Positions 15,176-24,400 of a stretch of 30,099 nt of DNA are shown here, piece after piece. The notes beneath the pieces are model-generated. The model worked only from the letters and a program-made list of their open reading frames with translations, did not search any database and had not been told where the DNA came from. The first letter of the stretch is position 1; every line of letters begins with the position of its first letter. The stretch comes from Thiobacillaceae bacterium (lineage in GTDB: Bacteria > Pseudomonadota > Gammaproteobacteria > Burkholderiales > Thiobacillaceae): the NCBI GenBank assembly GCA_012274165.1, contig JAAPAA010000082.1, forward strand, positions 1 through 30,099, written 5' to 3'. The translations under genes were made by a program, and so were the position numbers.

Positions 15176-16770
15176 TGCTCGCTGATGTGAATGCGGTTGC
15201 GGCCGCCGTGCTTGGCCTGGTAGAGCGCCTGGTCGGCGGTCTTGATCAGCGCATCGCCGGTTTGCGCGAGCGGGTAAGTGGCGATACCTGCGCTGATGGT
15301 GGTCAAGAAGTAACTGTCGCCATGCGGGTGATGAATCTGGGAAAAGTCATGGCGAATGCGCTCCATGATGGAATACGCCTGTTCGGAATCGGTGTGCGGC
15401 AGTCCAATCAGGAATTCCTCGCCGCCGTAGCGACAGATCATATCGTGCTTGCGCAGGCGCTGCTTGAGCAGCCACGACAGGCTGCGGATGACCTGGTCAC
15501 CAATGGGGTGGCCATAGCTGTCGTTGACCTGTTTGAAATGATCGATATCGAGCATCACCACCGACAGGAATCCCCCTTCATGCACCACGCCGGATAGCAC
15601 GATTTCAAGCATGTTCTTGCCGCTGGAGTGGTTGAGCAGGCCGGTCAGGCTGTCGTGGTACATCGAGCGGCGCAGCGCGCGATAGCGCTCGATCTTGCTC
15701 TTGACGATGGTGTTGAGGAAAACCGGGTTGAAGGGTTTGGTGAGGAAATGATCGCCGCCCAGGCGCATGGCGTCGACCTGCAGGGCGACGTTGGTTTCAC
15801 CCGACAGGTAAACGATCGGGATACTGAGGAATTCGCTGTGCTGGCGAATGATGCGTGCGACTTCGACGCCCGTGCAGTTGGGCATGTACATGTCCATCAG
15901 GATCAGATCCGGATTGAATTGCTTGAGTGCATTGAGGGTTTGGCGCGGATCGTTGACGATGTGCGACTGGATCTGGATTTCCGCCAGGGTGCGATGGATG
16001 AAATGGCCGGCTGTCTTGGAGTCTTCGACGATCAGCACGCGATAGGCTTCCTGATCATGCCGCTCGTTCAGCTCCATGATGTGTTCGACGATGGCGTGCG
16101 TGGGCGTGTTTTTCAGCAGGCAGTTATCGCAGCCGCTCTGCAGCGCTTGTTGCAGTTGATCGAAATCGGACGCCACCTCAAGGCAGATCAACTGTCCCAT
16201 TGGAAACTGTTGCCGCAGCGCCTGAATGCGGTCACGCCACTCGGTCTCGGGCAGGCCGCCCATGTCGAGCAGCAGCAAGGGGGCGGTATCCGCGCTATCC
16301 ACCATGGGCTGGTCCCAGGCCATAAACTTGGTTGTCATGCCGAAATAACCCAGCTGCGTCAGCAAGTCTGTCCAGGCTGCGTGGCTGTTTCCGATCAGCC
16401 AGGCGTGACCAGTCCGCATGTTAGGCGGCGCGATGAATACGGGATCGCGAGGCAGGGTGTCGAGGCTGTTGGTGGCACGCGCCTGGGTCATGCGTTCCAG
16501 CGCCTGCACCCGCTCATTCAGGTCGTCCAGTGCGGCCTGGGGCAAGGGATGCACAACATCCTGATGGAACAGCGTGAGTGTCACTTGCTCCAATTGGTGG
16601 CTGGCGTGATGCAAGGCGGTGACGCCCTTGTCGATCAGGAACTCGGTCAGGCTGTTGATCGAGATGGCCAGTTCGACAAAGTTTTCGAAATTGGGCGTGG
16701 CCAGATAGCGCTGCCAGGTATCGCTTAAGGCTTGATTTTTTTGCAGGAGAGCTTCGGGTGAACAGAGCAT
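15172..16770 (-). CDS. Diguanylate cyclase with two receiver domains (REC-REC-GGDEF)
   Basis: A 532-residue cytoplasmic enzyme that should make cyclic di-GMP from GTP. Order: an N-terminal helical part (1-115) resembling a phosphotransfer or dimerisation region; a degenerate receiver-like domain (about 121-236, Asp169 in LLLLDMGG, but without the paired acidic residues); a complete receiver (242-362) with Asp249/Asp250 region VEDS, phospho-acceptor Asp293 in LILMDMYMPN and Lys345 in LTKPF; then a GGDEF domain with SLTGLLNH, LDIDHFKQVNDSYGH and active-site GGEEF (449-453). An RKHD inhibitory site (440-443) lies five residues ahead, so product feedback is likely. The start at 16770 is chosen over a longer frame because the upstream part encodes another gene. 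Confidence 0.92.
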   Translation of the reverse strand: MLCSPEALLQKNQALSDTWQRYLATPNFENFVELAISINSLTEFLIDKGVTALHHASHQLEQVTLTLFHQDVVHPLPQAALDDLNERVQALERMTQARATNSLDTLPRDPVFIAPPNMRTGHAWLIGNSHAAWTDLLTQLGYFGMTTKFMAWDQPMVDSADTAPLLLLDMGGLPETEWRDRIQALRQQFPMGQLICLEVASDFDQLQQALQSGCDNCLLKNTPTHAIVEHIMELNERHDQEAYRVLIVEDSKTAGHFIHRTLAEIQIQSHIVNDPRQTLNALKQFNPDLILMDMYMPNCTGVEVARIIRQHSEFLSIPIVYLSGETNVALQVDAMRLGGDHFLTKPFNPVFLNTIVKSKIERYRALRRSMYHDSLTGLLNHSSGKNMLEIVLSGVVHEGGFLSVVMLDIDHFKQVNDSYGHPIGDQVIRSLSWLLKQRLRKHDMICRYGGEEFLIGLPHTDSEQAYSIMERIRHDFSQIHHPHGDSYFLTTISAGIATYPLAQTGDALIKTADQALYQAKHGGRNRIHISEH

Positions 16771-16774
16771 GGTT

Positions 16775-16972
16775 TTATTCCACGTCCTCTTGTTCCAATC
16801 GAAGGTATGGGTTGCAGCCGTTGAGCCGGTTGGCCTCATCGAAAGCTGGCATGCTGCGGTATTTCGACCAGCCGGTAACCGCGCAGGCAGCACCCGTTGC
16901 CGCATCGCTGGGGGTCGTGCCTGTGGCAATGACAAAGACGCAGCAGCACAGGGCAAACAGTAAACGCAGCAT
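16775..16972 (-). CDS. Small exported cysteine-containing protein, unknown function
   Basis: A 65-residue protein with a plain signal peptide (LLFALCCCVFVIATG, cleavage near residue 24) and a mature part of about 40 residues with two cysteines, in GAACAVTGW and NGCNPY, that could pair. It ends four bases before the start of the REC-REC-GGDEF gene on the same strand, so the two are probably cotranscribed. I do not recognise the family. An in-frame extension to 17062 lacks a signal peptide at its start and is less likely. Confidence 0.6.
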   Translation of the reverse strand: MLRLLFALCCCVFVIATGTTPSDAATGAACAVTGWSKYRSMPAFDEANRLNGCNPYLRLEQEDVE

Positions 16973-17127
16973 GTAGATTATTAACGAATTGAATGGCTGG
17001 AGGCTTTGGCCATTATAAACATCATGGGTAATGTCAGTGAGCGCTAATTGGTATGGGTGCATCCTGGATTAACGCCGATGGCGGCTTATGCTGTGATATC
17101 TTCAAACTTGTAATCGGGAGTTCAGGC

Positions 17128-17655
17128 GTGTTCAAAAAACAGTGGCCGGCATTTGTGCTGGCATTCGTATTGCCTCTGCTGGCGGTATTCTGGTGGTGGG
17201 GTGGGTTCAACGCGGTGAACGTGAGCGAAACCGAGGCGGGACCCTATCGTTATGCGTATCTCGATTACGAGGGGCCGATCAGCAATATGCGTAAACCCCA
17301 GCGCACCGTGCTGGACAAGTTCACCCTCGCCAAGCTTGCGGCGGGCGACACGATCAACCTGATTCTGACTGACCCGCGTGCGGATAATGGCAAGGTGCGC
17401 GCACACGTGGGCTACCTGCTGGGTGAAACGGAGGCGATCCCGGCGGGATTGAAGGAAGGCCGTATTGCGCGCCGCCCGGTTTACGCTGCCGAGGTGCATG
17501 CGGTGGTGCTGCTGGCGCCATCCAAGACTTATCAGGCGCTGGCCGATACGCTGAAACAGCAGGGCAAAACGCTCACCATGCCGACGGTCGAACTGTATCG
17601 CCCGGCCGGGCAGAGCAACCGGATTGGCCGCTTCACGCTGGAAATGAATCGTTAA
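17128..17655 (+). CDS. Membrane-anchored GyrI-like domain protein
   Basis: A 175-residue protein with an N-terminal membrane helix (about 5-25, FVLAFVLPLLAVFWWWGGF) and a GyrI-like (SOUL/small-molecule-binding) domain after it. The latter is recognised from ETEAGPYRYAYLDYEGPISNM (about 34-54), PRADNGKVRAHVGYLLGE (about 81-98) and VYAAEVHAVVLLAP. Such domains bind small hydrophobic ligands or inhibit gyrase in E. coli SbmC; the role here is unknown. GTG at 17128 is chosen because GGGAG lies seven bases before it and it puts the membrane helix at the N terminus; ATG at 17053 is an alternative. It starts a tight run with the CobD/CbiB-like gene five bases on. Confidence 0.75.
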   Translation: MFKKQWPAFVLAFVLPLLAVFWWWGGFNAVNVSETEAGPYRYAYLDYEGPISNMRKPQRTVLDKFTLAKLAAGDTINLILTDPRADNGKVRAHVGYLLGETEAIPAGLKEGRIARRPVYAAEVHAVVLLAPSKTYQALADTLKQQGKTLTMPTVELYRPAGQSNRIGRFTLEMNR

Positions 17656-17660
17656 ATCCA

Positions 17661-18581
17661 ATGGCTTTCTTTACCGTCCTCGCTGCAGTCGCCCTCGAAC
17701 ATCTGCGCCCGTTGCGGCAGCCGCTACCGCATTACCAGCAGTACGCGCGCTTCACTCAATGGCTGGAACAGAAATTCAATGCGAACGCGTTCAGTCACGG
17801 CGCCATTGCCTGGGGGCTGGCGGTGGTGCCGCTGTTGCTGGGCGTGTGGCTGATCGATCGCCTGCTTGGACACATCAGCCCGTTTCTGGGGTGGATATGG
17901 AATGTGGCGGTGCTGTATTTCACGCTGGGTTTCAAATATTTTAGCGACGATGCCGAGCGTATCGCCCAACGCCTGCGTGCGGGCGAACTCGACGCAGCAC
18001 GTGTTCAGCTCGGTGCCTGGCGCGGCGGCGACACCAGCCAGTTCAGCGCCGACGAGGTCGCACGCGTCACCATCGAGCAGGTGATGGCGGCGAGCCACCG
18101 CCAGATGTTCGGCGTCCTGCTGTGGTTTGTGTTGCTGGTCCCCTTCGGGCCGGTGGGCGCAGTGCTGTTTCGCACTGCATCGATTCTGGCGCGGCGCTGG
18201 GTGACGACCCAAGGCTATTTCGGCTTGTTTGCGCAACGCGCCTATCATGCGATCAACTGGCTGCCATTGCGCTTGACCGGACTGACCTACGCCATTGCAG
18301 GCAATTTCGAAGACGCTACGTTTTGCTGGCGCACCCAGGCCGGCAGCTGGCCGGAGCTGGAAGATGGCGTGGTGCTGGCCGCAGGCGCAGGCGCGATGGG
18401 GATCCGGCTGGGACAGGCGATCCATGTCGGCGGAGAAACCGTGTGGCGGCCTGAACTGGGCAGCGCTCAGACCGACCCCGACGCCGACAGCATCGACAGC
18501 GCCGTCAGCATGATCTGGCGTGGCCTGGTGATCTGGATGGTGGCGGGCTTGCTGGTGGTGATCGCAGGCTGGATCGCGTAA
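17661..18581 (+). CDS. CobD/CbiB-family membrane protein
   Basis: A 306-residue inner-membrane protein of the CobD/CbiB family. True CobD/CbiB attaches the aminopropanol side chain to cobyric acid in cobalamin synthesis; the betaproteobacterial branch to which this belongs occurs away from cobalamin genes and may have another role. Seen here are ALEHLRPL near the N terminus, a helix pair at about 48-95, DDAERIAQRLRAGELDAARVQLGAWRGGDTS (94-124), VIEQ-type IEQVMAASHRQMFGVLLWF (about 134-152) and a C-terminal membrane helix (about 285-304). No other cobalamin gene is in the window. It is packed between the GyrI-like and SpmA-SpmB genes with gaps of 5 and 7 bases. Confidence 0.83.
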   Translation: MAFFTVLAAVALEHLRPLRQPLPHYQQYARFTQWLEQKFNANAFSHGAIAWGLAVVPLLLGVWLIDRLLGHISPFLGWIWNVAVLYFTLGFKYFSDDAERIAQRLRAGELDAARVQLGAWRGGDTSQFSADEVARVTIEQVMAASHRQMFGVLLWFVLLVPFGPVGAVLFRTASILARRWVTTQGYFGLFAQRAYHAINWLPLRLTGLTYAIAGNFEDATFCWRTQAGSWPELEDGVVLAAGAGAMGIRLGQAIHVGGETVWRPELGSAQTDPDADSIDSAVSMIWRGLVIWMVAGLLVVIAGWIA

Positions 18582-18588
18582 TTCATCG

Positions 18589-19827
18589 ATGTTGAATGCG
18601 TTGTGGGTCGGCTTTTTTGTCGTCGCCTTTTTCATTGCCTTGTTCAAACTGCTGGTTCTGGGCGACGCCGCAGTGTTTGGCGCGCTGGTCAAGGCCTTGT
18701 TCGACAGCAGCAAGTCGGCCTTTGAAATCGCCCTGGGACTGACCGGCGTGATGACGCTGTGGCTGGGGGTGATGAAAGTCGGCGAGCGCGCCGGCATGCT
18801 CGACCTGCTGACGCGTGGCCTCGCGCCCCTGTTCAAGCGCCTGTTTCCCGACATCCCCGCCAATCATCCAGCGCTCGGCGCGATGACCATGAACATGGGC
18901 GCCAACATGCTGGGGCTGGACAACGCCGCCACGCCGCTCGGGATCAAGGCGATGCAGGAACTGCAAAAGCTCAACCCGAATCCCGATACCGCCAGCGATG
19001 CGCAGGTGCTGTTTCTGGTGATCAACACCGCCTCGGTGACGCTGCTGCCGGTGACCATTTTCACCTTTCGCGCGCAGCTCGGCGCGGCCGACCCGACCGA
19101 CGTGTTCGTGCCGCTGCTCATCACCACCTACATTGGCACCTTGTGCGGCCTGCTGGTCACCGGCCTGTTCCAGCGCCTGCATTTGTGGAACCGCGTCACC
19201 ATGGCCTATCTGGGCGGCGCGACCGCGCTGATCGGCGGACTGGTGGCGTACTTCAGCCAACTCGATGCGGCCGAGATGACGCGGCAGTCGTCGATCCTCA
19301 GTAACGTTTTGCTGTCCGGCCTGATCGTGACCTTTCTGCTGATGGCGGTGTGGCGCCGGGTCAACGCTTACGAAGCGTTCATCGAAGGCGCGAAAGAAGG
19401 TTTTCACACGGCGGTCACGATCATTCCGTATCTTGTCGCCATGCTGGTGGCGATTGGCGTGTTTCGTGCCAGTGGCGCGCTTGATCTGCTGATGGGCGGA
19501 ATGCGCAGTGCGGTGCTGGCGTTCGGCTTCGACGCGCGCTGGGTCGACGCGCTGCCCACCGCGCTGATGAAGCCTTTTTCCGGCAGCGGCGCGCGCGCGA
19601 TGATGATCGACACCATGCAAACCCACGGTGCGGATTCCTTCGCCGGGCGCCTGGCTTCCATCGTGCAGGGCAGCACCGAAACGACCTTTTACGTGCTGGC
19701 GGTGTACTTCGGCGCGGTCGGCATCAAGCGCGTGCGCCACGCCGTGACCTGTGGGCTGGTCGCCGACGTCGCCGGCATCCTGGCCGCCATCGCCATGGCC
19801 TATCTCTTTTTTGGCAAGTCTGCATGA
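18589..19827 (+). CDS. SpmA-SpmB fusion, nucleoside-recognition (Gate) domain membrane protein
   Basis: A 412-residue membrane protein in which the two spore-maturation-type halves SpmA and SpmB are joined in one chain. The N-terminal half has MTMNMGANMLGLDNAATPLG (102-121) and FLVINTASVTLLPVTIFTFRA; the C-terminal half has a second Gate domain with EGAKEGFHTAVTIIPYLVAMLVAIG and MKPFSGSGARAMMIDTM, QGSTETTFYVLAVYFGAVG. About ten hydrophobic helices are visible. Proteins of this kind are widespread in non-sporulating bacteria; transport of a nucleoside-like or other solute is presumed but not shown. Its stop overlaps the ppx/gppA start by four bases (ATGA). Confidence 0.88.
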   Translation: MLNALWVGFFVVAFFIALFKLLVLGDAAVFGALVKALFDSSKSAFEIALGLTGVMTLWLGVMKVGERAGMLDLLTRGLAPLFKRLFPDIPANHPALGAMTMNMGANMLGLDNAATPLGIKAMQELQKLNPNPDTASDAQVLFLVINTASVTLLPVTIFTFRAQLGAADPTDVFVPLLITTYIGTLCGLLVTGLFQRLHLWNRVTMAYLGGATALIGGLVAYFSQLDAAEMTRQSSILSNVLLSGLIVTFLLMAVWRRVNAYEAFIEGAKEGFHTAVTIIPYLVAMLVAIGVFRASGALDLLMGGMRSAVLAFGFDARWVDALPTALMKPFSGSGARAMMIDTMQTHGADSFAGRLASIVQGSTETTFYVLAVYFGAVGIKRVRHAVTCGLVADVAGILAAIAMAYLFFGKSA

Positions 19828-21302
19828 AAACCTACGACACGCTTGCTGCCGTCGATCTCGGCTCCAATTCCTTCCGCCTCGAAGTGGCGCGGGTGGCTGG
19901 CGACCAGTTGTATCCGCTCGATTCGCTGAAGGAAACCGTGCGCCTCGCCGGCGGTCTCAGCGACGACAAGCGCCTCGACGACGCCACCCAGACGCGTGCG
20001 CTGGCCTGCCTGCAGCGCTTTGGCGAGCGTTTGCGCGGGCTGGCGCCGGAGGCGGTGCGCTGCATCGGCACCTCCACCCTGCGCGTCGCCAAGAACGCCG
20101 ACGCCTTCATCCGCCAGGCCGAGGCCGCGCTGGGGCATCCGATCGAGATCGTCGCCGGGCGCGAGGAGGCGCGGCTGATCTATCTGGGCGTCGCCCATTC
20201 GCTGCCGGCCTCGCCCGACAAGCGGCTGGTGGTCGACATCGGCGGCGGCTCCACCGAATTCATCATTGGCAATGGCTTGCGGCCGCACGAGCGCGAAAGC
20301 CTGCACATGGGCTGCGTCAACTTTTCGCGGCGCTTTTTCGCCGACGGCATCATCGACAAGGCCGCGCTCAAAGCCGCCGAGATGACGGCGTGCGCCGAAG
20401 TCGAGCGCATCGCCCGCGAGGTTTCCCGCAACAACTGGCAGCAGGCCATCGGTTCCAGCGGCACCGCGCGTGCGCTGCGCGAAATCCTTGAGCAGAACGG
20501 CTTGGCGGAACGGGGCATCACCGCCGATGGCCTGGCCCGCCTGCGCAGCCTGATGATCAGGGCAGGCCATATCGATGCGCTCGATCTTGCCGGGCTGACC
20601 CGTGACCGCCGGCCGGTGATTGCCGGCGGCTTCGCCATCATGTCCGGCCTGTTTGCCGAATTGGGCATCGAGCAGATGGAGGTTGCCGAAACCGCCATGC
20701 GCGAAGGCATCCTGTACGACCTGCTGGGACGCTTCCACAAGCAGGACATGCGCGAAGCGACGGTGGACGAATTCATGCGCCGCTATCACGTCGACAACCA
20801 GCAGGCGGCACAGGTCAACAAAGTGGCGCTGAGGCTGCTGCATGCAACCGGGCAGGGAACCGACAACGATGTGCGTTTTCTGGAGTGGGCCGCGCGGCTG
20901 CACGAAATCGGCCTGATGGTGTCGCACAGCGGCTATAACCGGCATTCCGGCTACATCCTGCAAAACGCCGACATGCCGGGTTTCTCGCGCTCCGAACAGG
21001 CCCGCCTGGCGCTACTGGCGCGCGCCCAGCGCGGCGCGCTGGCCAAGCTGCCGGAATTCGCCCTCGACGCGGCTCTGTCCGACAATGATCGCCTGCTGGT
21101 GTGGCTGTTGCGCCAGGCCGTCATCCTCTGCCGCAGCCGCGCCGAACCGCGCCTGCCCGAAGTGAAGGTCGAAGCCGGCGCCAGGCGTTATCGCCTGACC
21201 CTGCCCGAAGGCTGGCTGGAAAGCCGCCCGCTCACCCAGCGCGCGTTGCAAGAAGAAGCCGCGCACTGGAACGTGGTGGGGATGAAATACGTGTTCAGCT
21301 AG
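19824..21302 (+). CDS. ppx: Ppx/GppA-family phosphatase (exopolyphosphatase)
   Basis: A 492-residue cytoplasmic enzyme that releases phosphate from polyphosphate or converts pppGpp to ppGpp. The actin-like ATPase-type fold is seen in AAVDLGSNSFRLEVARV (8-24), RCIGTSTLRVAKNADAFI (about 79-96), VAGREEARLIYLGVAHSL (about 109-126), VVDIGGGSTEFIIGNG (133-148) and IGSSGTARALREIL. The C-terminal HD-like domain has FLEWAARLHEIGLMVSHSGYNRHSGYIL (about 352-379). Size suits Ppx (513 in E. coli) or GppA (494), so polyphosphate versus pppGpp preference cannot be decided. It ends a coupled run that starts with the GyrI-like gene. The 190-bp gap after it (21303-21492) shows no terminator. Confidence 0.92.
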   Translation: MKTYDTLAAVDLGSNSFRLEVARVAGDQLYPLDSLKETVRLAGGLSDDKRLDDATQTRALACLQRFGERLRGLAPEAVRCIGTSTLRVAKNADAFIRQAEAALGHPIEIVAGREEARLIYLGVAHSLPASPDKRLVVDIGGGSTEFIIGNGLRPHERESLHMGCVNFSRRFFADGIIDKAALKAAEMTACAEVERIAREVSRNNWQQAIGSSGTARALREILEQNGLAERGITADGLARLRSLMIRAGHIDALDLAGLTRDRRPVIAGGFAIMSGLFAELGIEQMEVAETAMREGILYDLLGRFHKQDMREATVDEFMRRYHVDNQQAAQVNKVALRLLHATGQGTDNDVRFLEWAARLHEIGLMVSHSGYNRHSGYILQNADMPGFSRSEQARLALLARAQRGALAKLPEFALDAALSDNDRLLVWLLRQAVILCRSRAEPRLPEVKVEAGARRYRLTLPEGWLESRPLTQRALQEEAAHWNVVGMKYVFS

Positions 21303-21492
21303 GCGCGTTCACAAGCCCAGTTCGCATCGCTCGCGCTGTGTTTGTATTTGTTCCGCGGCGGCCATGGGCGGCTGCGCCAGTCGGGTTCGAAGGAAAAAGG
21401 ACGATTTGCTGCACCCAGGCAGCAGCGCGTGCAAGACGCATTCGTAACTCGGGTCTAGAATAAAAGACAGATTTGTCCTGGAAGAATCTGCC
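21303..21492 (+). other. Leader region upstream of nifJ
   Basis: A 190-bp gap with no gene. A -10-like TAGAAT lies in TCTAGAATAAAAG about 35 bases before the nifJ ATG, but no convincing -35 is at the right distance. GGAAG before the ATG is a usable ribosome site. No hairpin with a T-run is seen. Confidence 0.35.
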
Positions 21493-24400
21493 ATGACCAC
21501 CACGCACCACCCGCAAGGGGTAGGCCGGGGTTCTAAAGACGCTGTCGCGTCAAGAACCACGCTCACCATTGATGGCAACGAAGCCGTTGCCCGCATGGCT
21601 TACCTCGGCAACGAGGTAATCGCGATCTATCCCATCACGCCGTCATCCAACATGGGCGAGTGGGCGGACGAATGGGCATCGCAGGGCCGGCCCAACCTGT
21701 GGGGCGCGGTGCCGAAAATCATCGAGATGCAATCGGAAGGCGGCGTGGCGGGTGCATTGCATGGTGCGCTCACCTCCGGCGCGCTTGCCACCAGCTTCAC
21801 TGCCAGCCAGGGCCTGCTGCTGATGATTCCCAACCTGTACAAGATCGCCGGCGAACTGACGCCGTTCGTGCTGCACGTCGCGGCGCGCACGCTGGCCACC
21901 CACGCGCTGTCGATCTTCGGCGACCAGTCGGACGTGATGGCCTGCCGCGCCACCGGCTGCGCCATGCTCGCGGCCAATTCGCCGCAGGAGGCGCAGGATT
22001 TCGCGGTCATCGCGCAGGCGGCGACGCTGGCCGGACGCATCCCGGTGATCCATTTTTTCGACGGCTTCCGCACCTCGCACGAGGTGGCGAAGATCACGGC
22101 GGTGGAAGCCGACAGCGTGCGCGCCATGCTCGACCCGGACTTGATCGCGGCGCATCGCGCCCGCGCGCTGTCGCCGGAGCATCCGGTGCTGCGCGGCACC
22201 TCGCAGAATCCCGACGTGTTCTTCCAGTCGCGCGAGCGAGCCAATCCCTTCTACGACGCGTTTCCACAGATCGTTCAGGACGCGATGGACCGCTTCGGCG
22301 AGCTGACCGGCCGCCATTACACGTTGTTCGATTATGTCGGCGCGGTGGATGCCGAACGGGTGATCGTGCTGATGGGCTCCGGCGCCGAGACCGTGCACGA
22401 GACGGTCGAGCATCTGCTCGCGCGCGGCGAGAAGGTGGGTGTGCTGAAGGTGCGGCTGTACCGGCCGTTTGCGCCGGCTGCGTTGCTTGACGCACTGCCG
22501 CACACCGCAACATCCATCGCCGTGCTCGACCGTTGCAAGGAACCCGGCGCCGACGGCGAACCGCTTTACAAGGACGCGGTGACCGCGCTGGCGCAGGCGG
22601 CGGCGGACGGTGCACGCAGCATGCCGCGTGTCATCGGTGGCCGCTACGGCCTGGCGAGCAAGGAGTTCACGCCGGGCATGGTGGTGGCGGTGTTCGATGC
22701 GCTGCGGGATCAATCTATTCCGGGGCTGCGCATTCACCCTCTCCCGGCCCTGCAGGCCACCCTCTCCCCTCAAGGGAGAGGGGACATCAAGCCCCTCCCC
22801 CTTGAGGGGGGAGGGGTTGGGGAGAGGGTGAATGCGCAGCGCAGGGATGGAGCGAGTCGCCAGTTCACCATCGGCATCCACGACGACCTCACCCATCTCT
22901 CGCTGCCGTGGGACGAAGCTTTCCGCACCGATGCATCACGGCAACTGCAGCATGCCGTGTTCTGGGGCCTCGGCGCCGACGGCACGGTGTCGGCCAACAA
23001 GAACTCGATCAAGATTCTCGGCGAAGCCACCGACCTGCAGGCGCAGGGCTACTTCGTCTACGACTCGAAGAAGTCCGGCGCGGTGACGGTATCGCACCTG
23101 CGCTTCGGCCCGGCGCCGATCCGTTCCACCTATCTGGTGGAAGCGGGCATGGCCGGCTTCGTCGCCTGCCACCAGCCGGTGTTCGTCGAACGCTACGACT
23201 TGCTGGCGCATGCCGCGCCCGATGGCGTTTTTCTGCTCAACACCCCGGCGCCGCCGGATCAGGTGTGGGACACGCTGCCGCAGGCAATGCGCGCGCAGAT
23301 CCTTGAGAAGCGCCTGCAGCTGTGGGTGATCGATGCCTACGCCGTCGCCGCAGAAGCCGGCATGGGGCGGCGCATCAACACCATCATGCAGACCTGCTTC
23401 TTCGCCATCTCCGGCATCCTGCCGAAGGAGGAGTCGATCGCAGCAATCAAGTACGCGGTCGACAAGACTTATGGACGGAAGAGCAAGCGGCTGGTGGAAC
23501 TGAATTACCGTGCCATCGACGCGACGCTGGCGCACCTGCAGCAGGCCGATGTGGCTCGCCATGCTGGCGCAGACCGGAGTCCAGCCGAAAAAATTGAACC
23601 GGATGCCGGTGCCCGTGCCCTTCAGGGTATGCGCCGGCATGACGATACGGACGTACCCGACTTCGTCCGCGACCTCACCCTGCCGATCTACCAGGGCCTC
23701 GGCGACCGCCTGCCGGTGTCGCGGCTGCCGGCCGACGGCACCTATCCGCTCGGCACCGCGCAATACGAAAAGCGCAACATCGCGCTGGAAATACCGGTGT
23801 GGGAGGCCGATCTATGCACCCAGTGCGGCAAGTGCGTGTTCGTCTGCCCGCATACCGCGATCCGCGCGCGCGCCTTCAGCGAAGAAGCCGCAGCCAATGC
23901 GCCGCCGACCTTCAAGCACGTGGCGACGAAGAGCAAGGACCTGCCCGCCGGCACCCACATCAGCTATCAGGTGGCAGCGGAGGATTGCACTGGCTGCGGC
24001 GACTGCGTCGAGGCCTGCCCGATCCACGACAAGTCGAACATTTCTCGAAGGGCGGTGAACATGGCGCCGGTTGCGCCACTCAGGGATGCCGAGCGCGACA
24101 ACCTTGCCTTCTTCCTGCGCCTGCCCGAGTTCGACCGCAGCTTGATCAAGCACGGCACCATTCCCGGATCGATGCTGCTCGACCCGCTGTTCGAGTTTTC
24201 CGGCGCCTGCGCCGGCTGCGGCGAGACGCCCTACATCCGCCTTGCCACCCAGCTGTTCGGCGACCGCATGCTGGTCGCCAACGCCACCGGATGTTCGTCG
24301 ATCTATGGCGGCAACCTGCCGTCCACGCCCTACACGGTGAACGGTTCCGGGCGCGGTCCGGCCTGGAGCAACTCGCTGTTCGAGGACAACGCCGAATTCG

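Noticed and set aside
15628..16728. 366-codon plus-strand open frame
   Set aside because: Antisense of the REC-REC-GGDEF gene; no motif and no ribosome site.
16973..17127. Extended starts for the small exported protein (17062) and the GyrI-like protein (17053)
   Set aside because: Both would bury the signal or membrane helix inside the protein and overlap each other's leader; internal starts with better context were chosen. The inverted repeat AATGGC/GCCATT in this gap is short and was not called.
17724..20963. Large minus-strand open frames (17724-18863, 18583-19740, 19800-20963)
   Set aside because: All lie opposite well-supported plus-strand genes and have low-complexity His/Arg/Gln composition.
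22740..22830. Transcription terminator or CRISPR-like repeats within nifJ
   Set aside because: The hairpins are inside a continuous coding frame with conserved domains on both sides, have no T-run, and there are no evenly spaced repeats; a palindromic insertion fits better.
21643..22896. 417-codon minus-strand open frame
   Set aside because: Antisense of nifJ; it only seems long because of codon bias.
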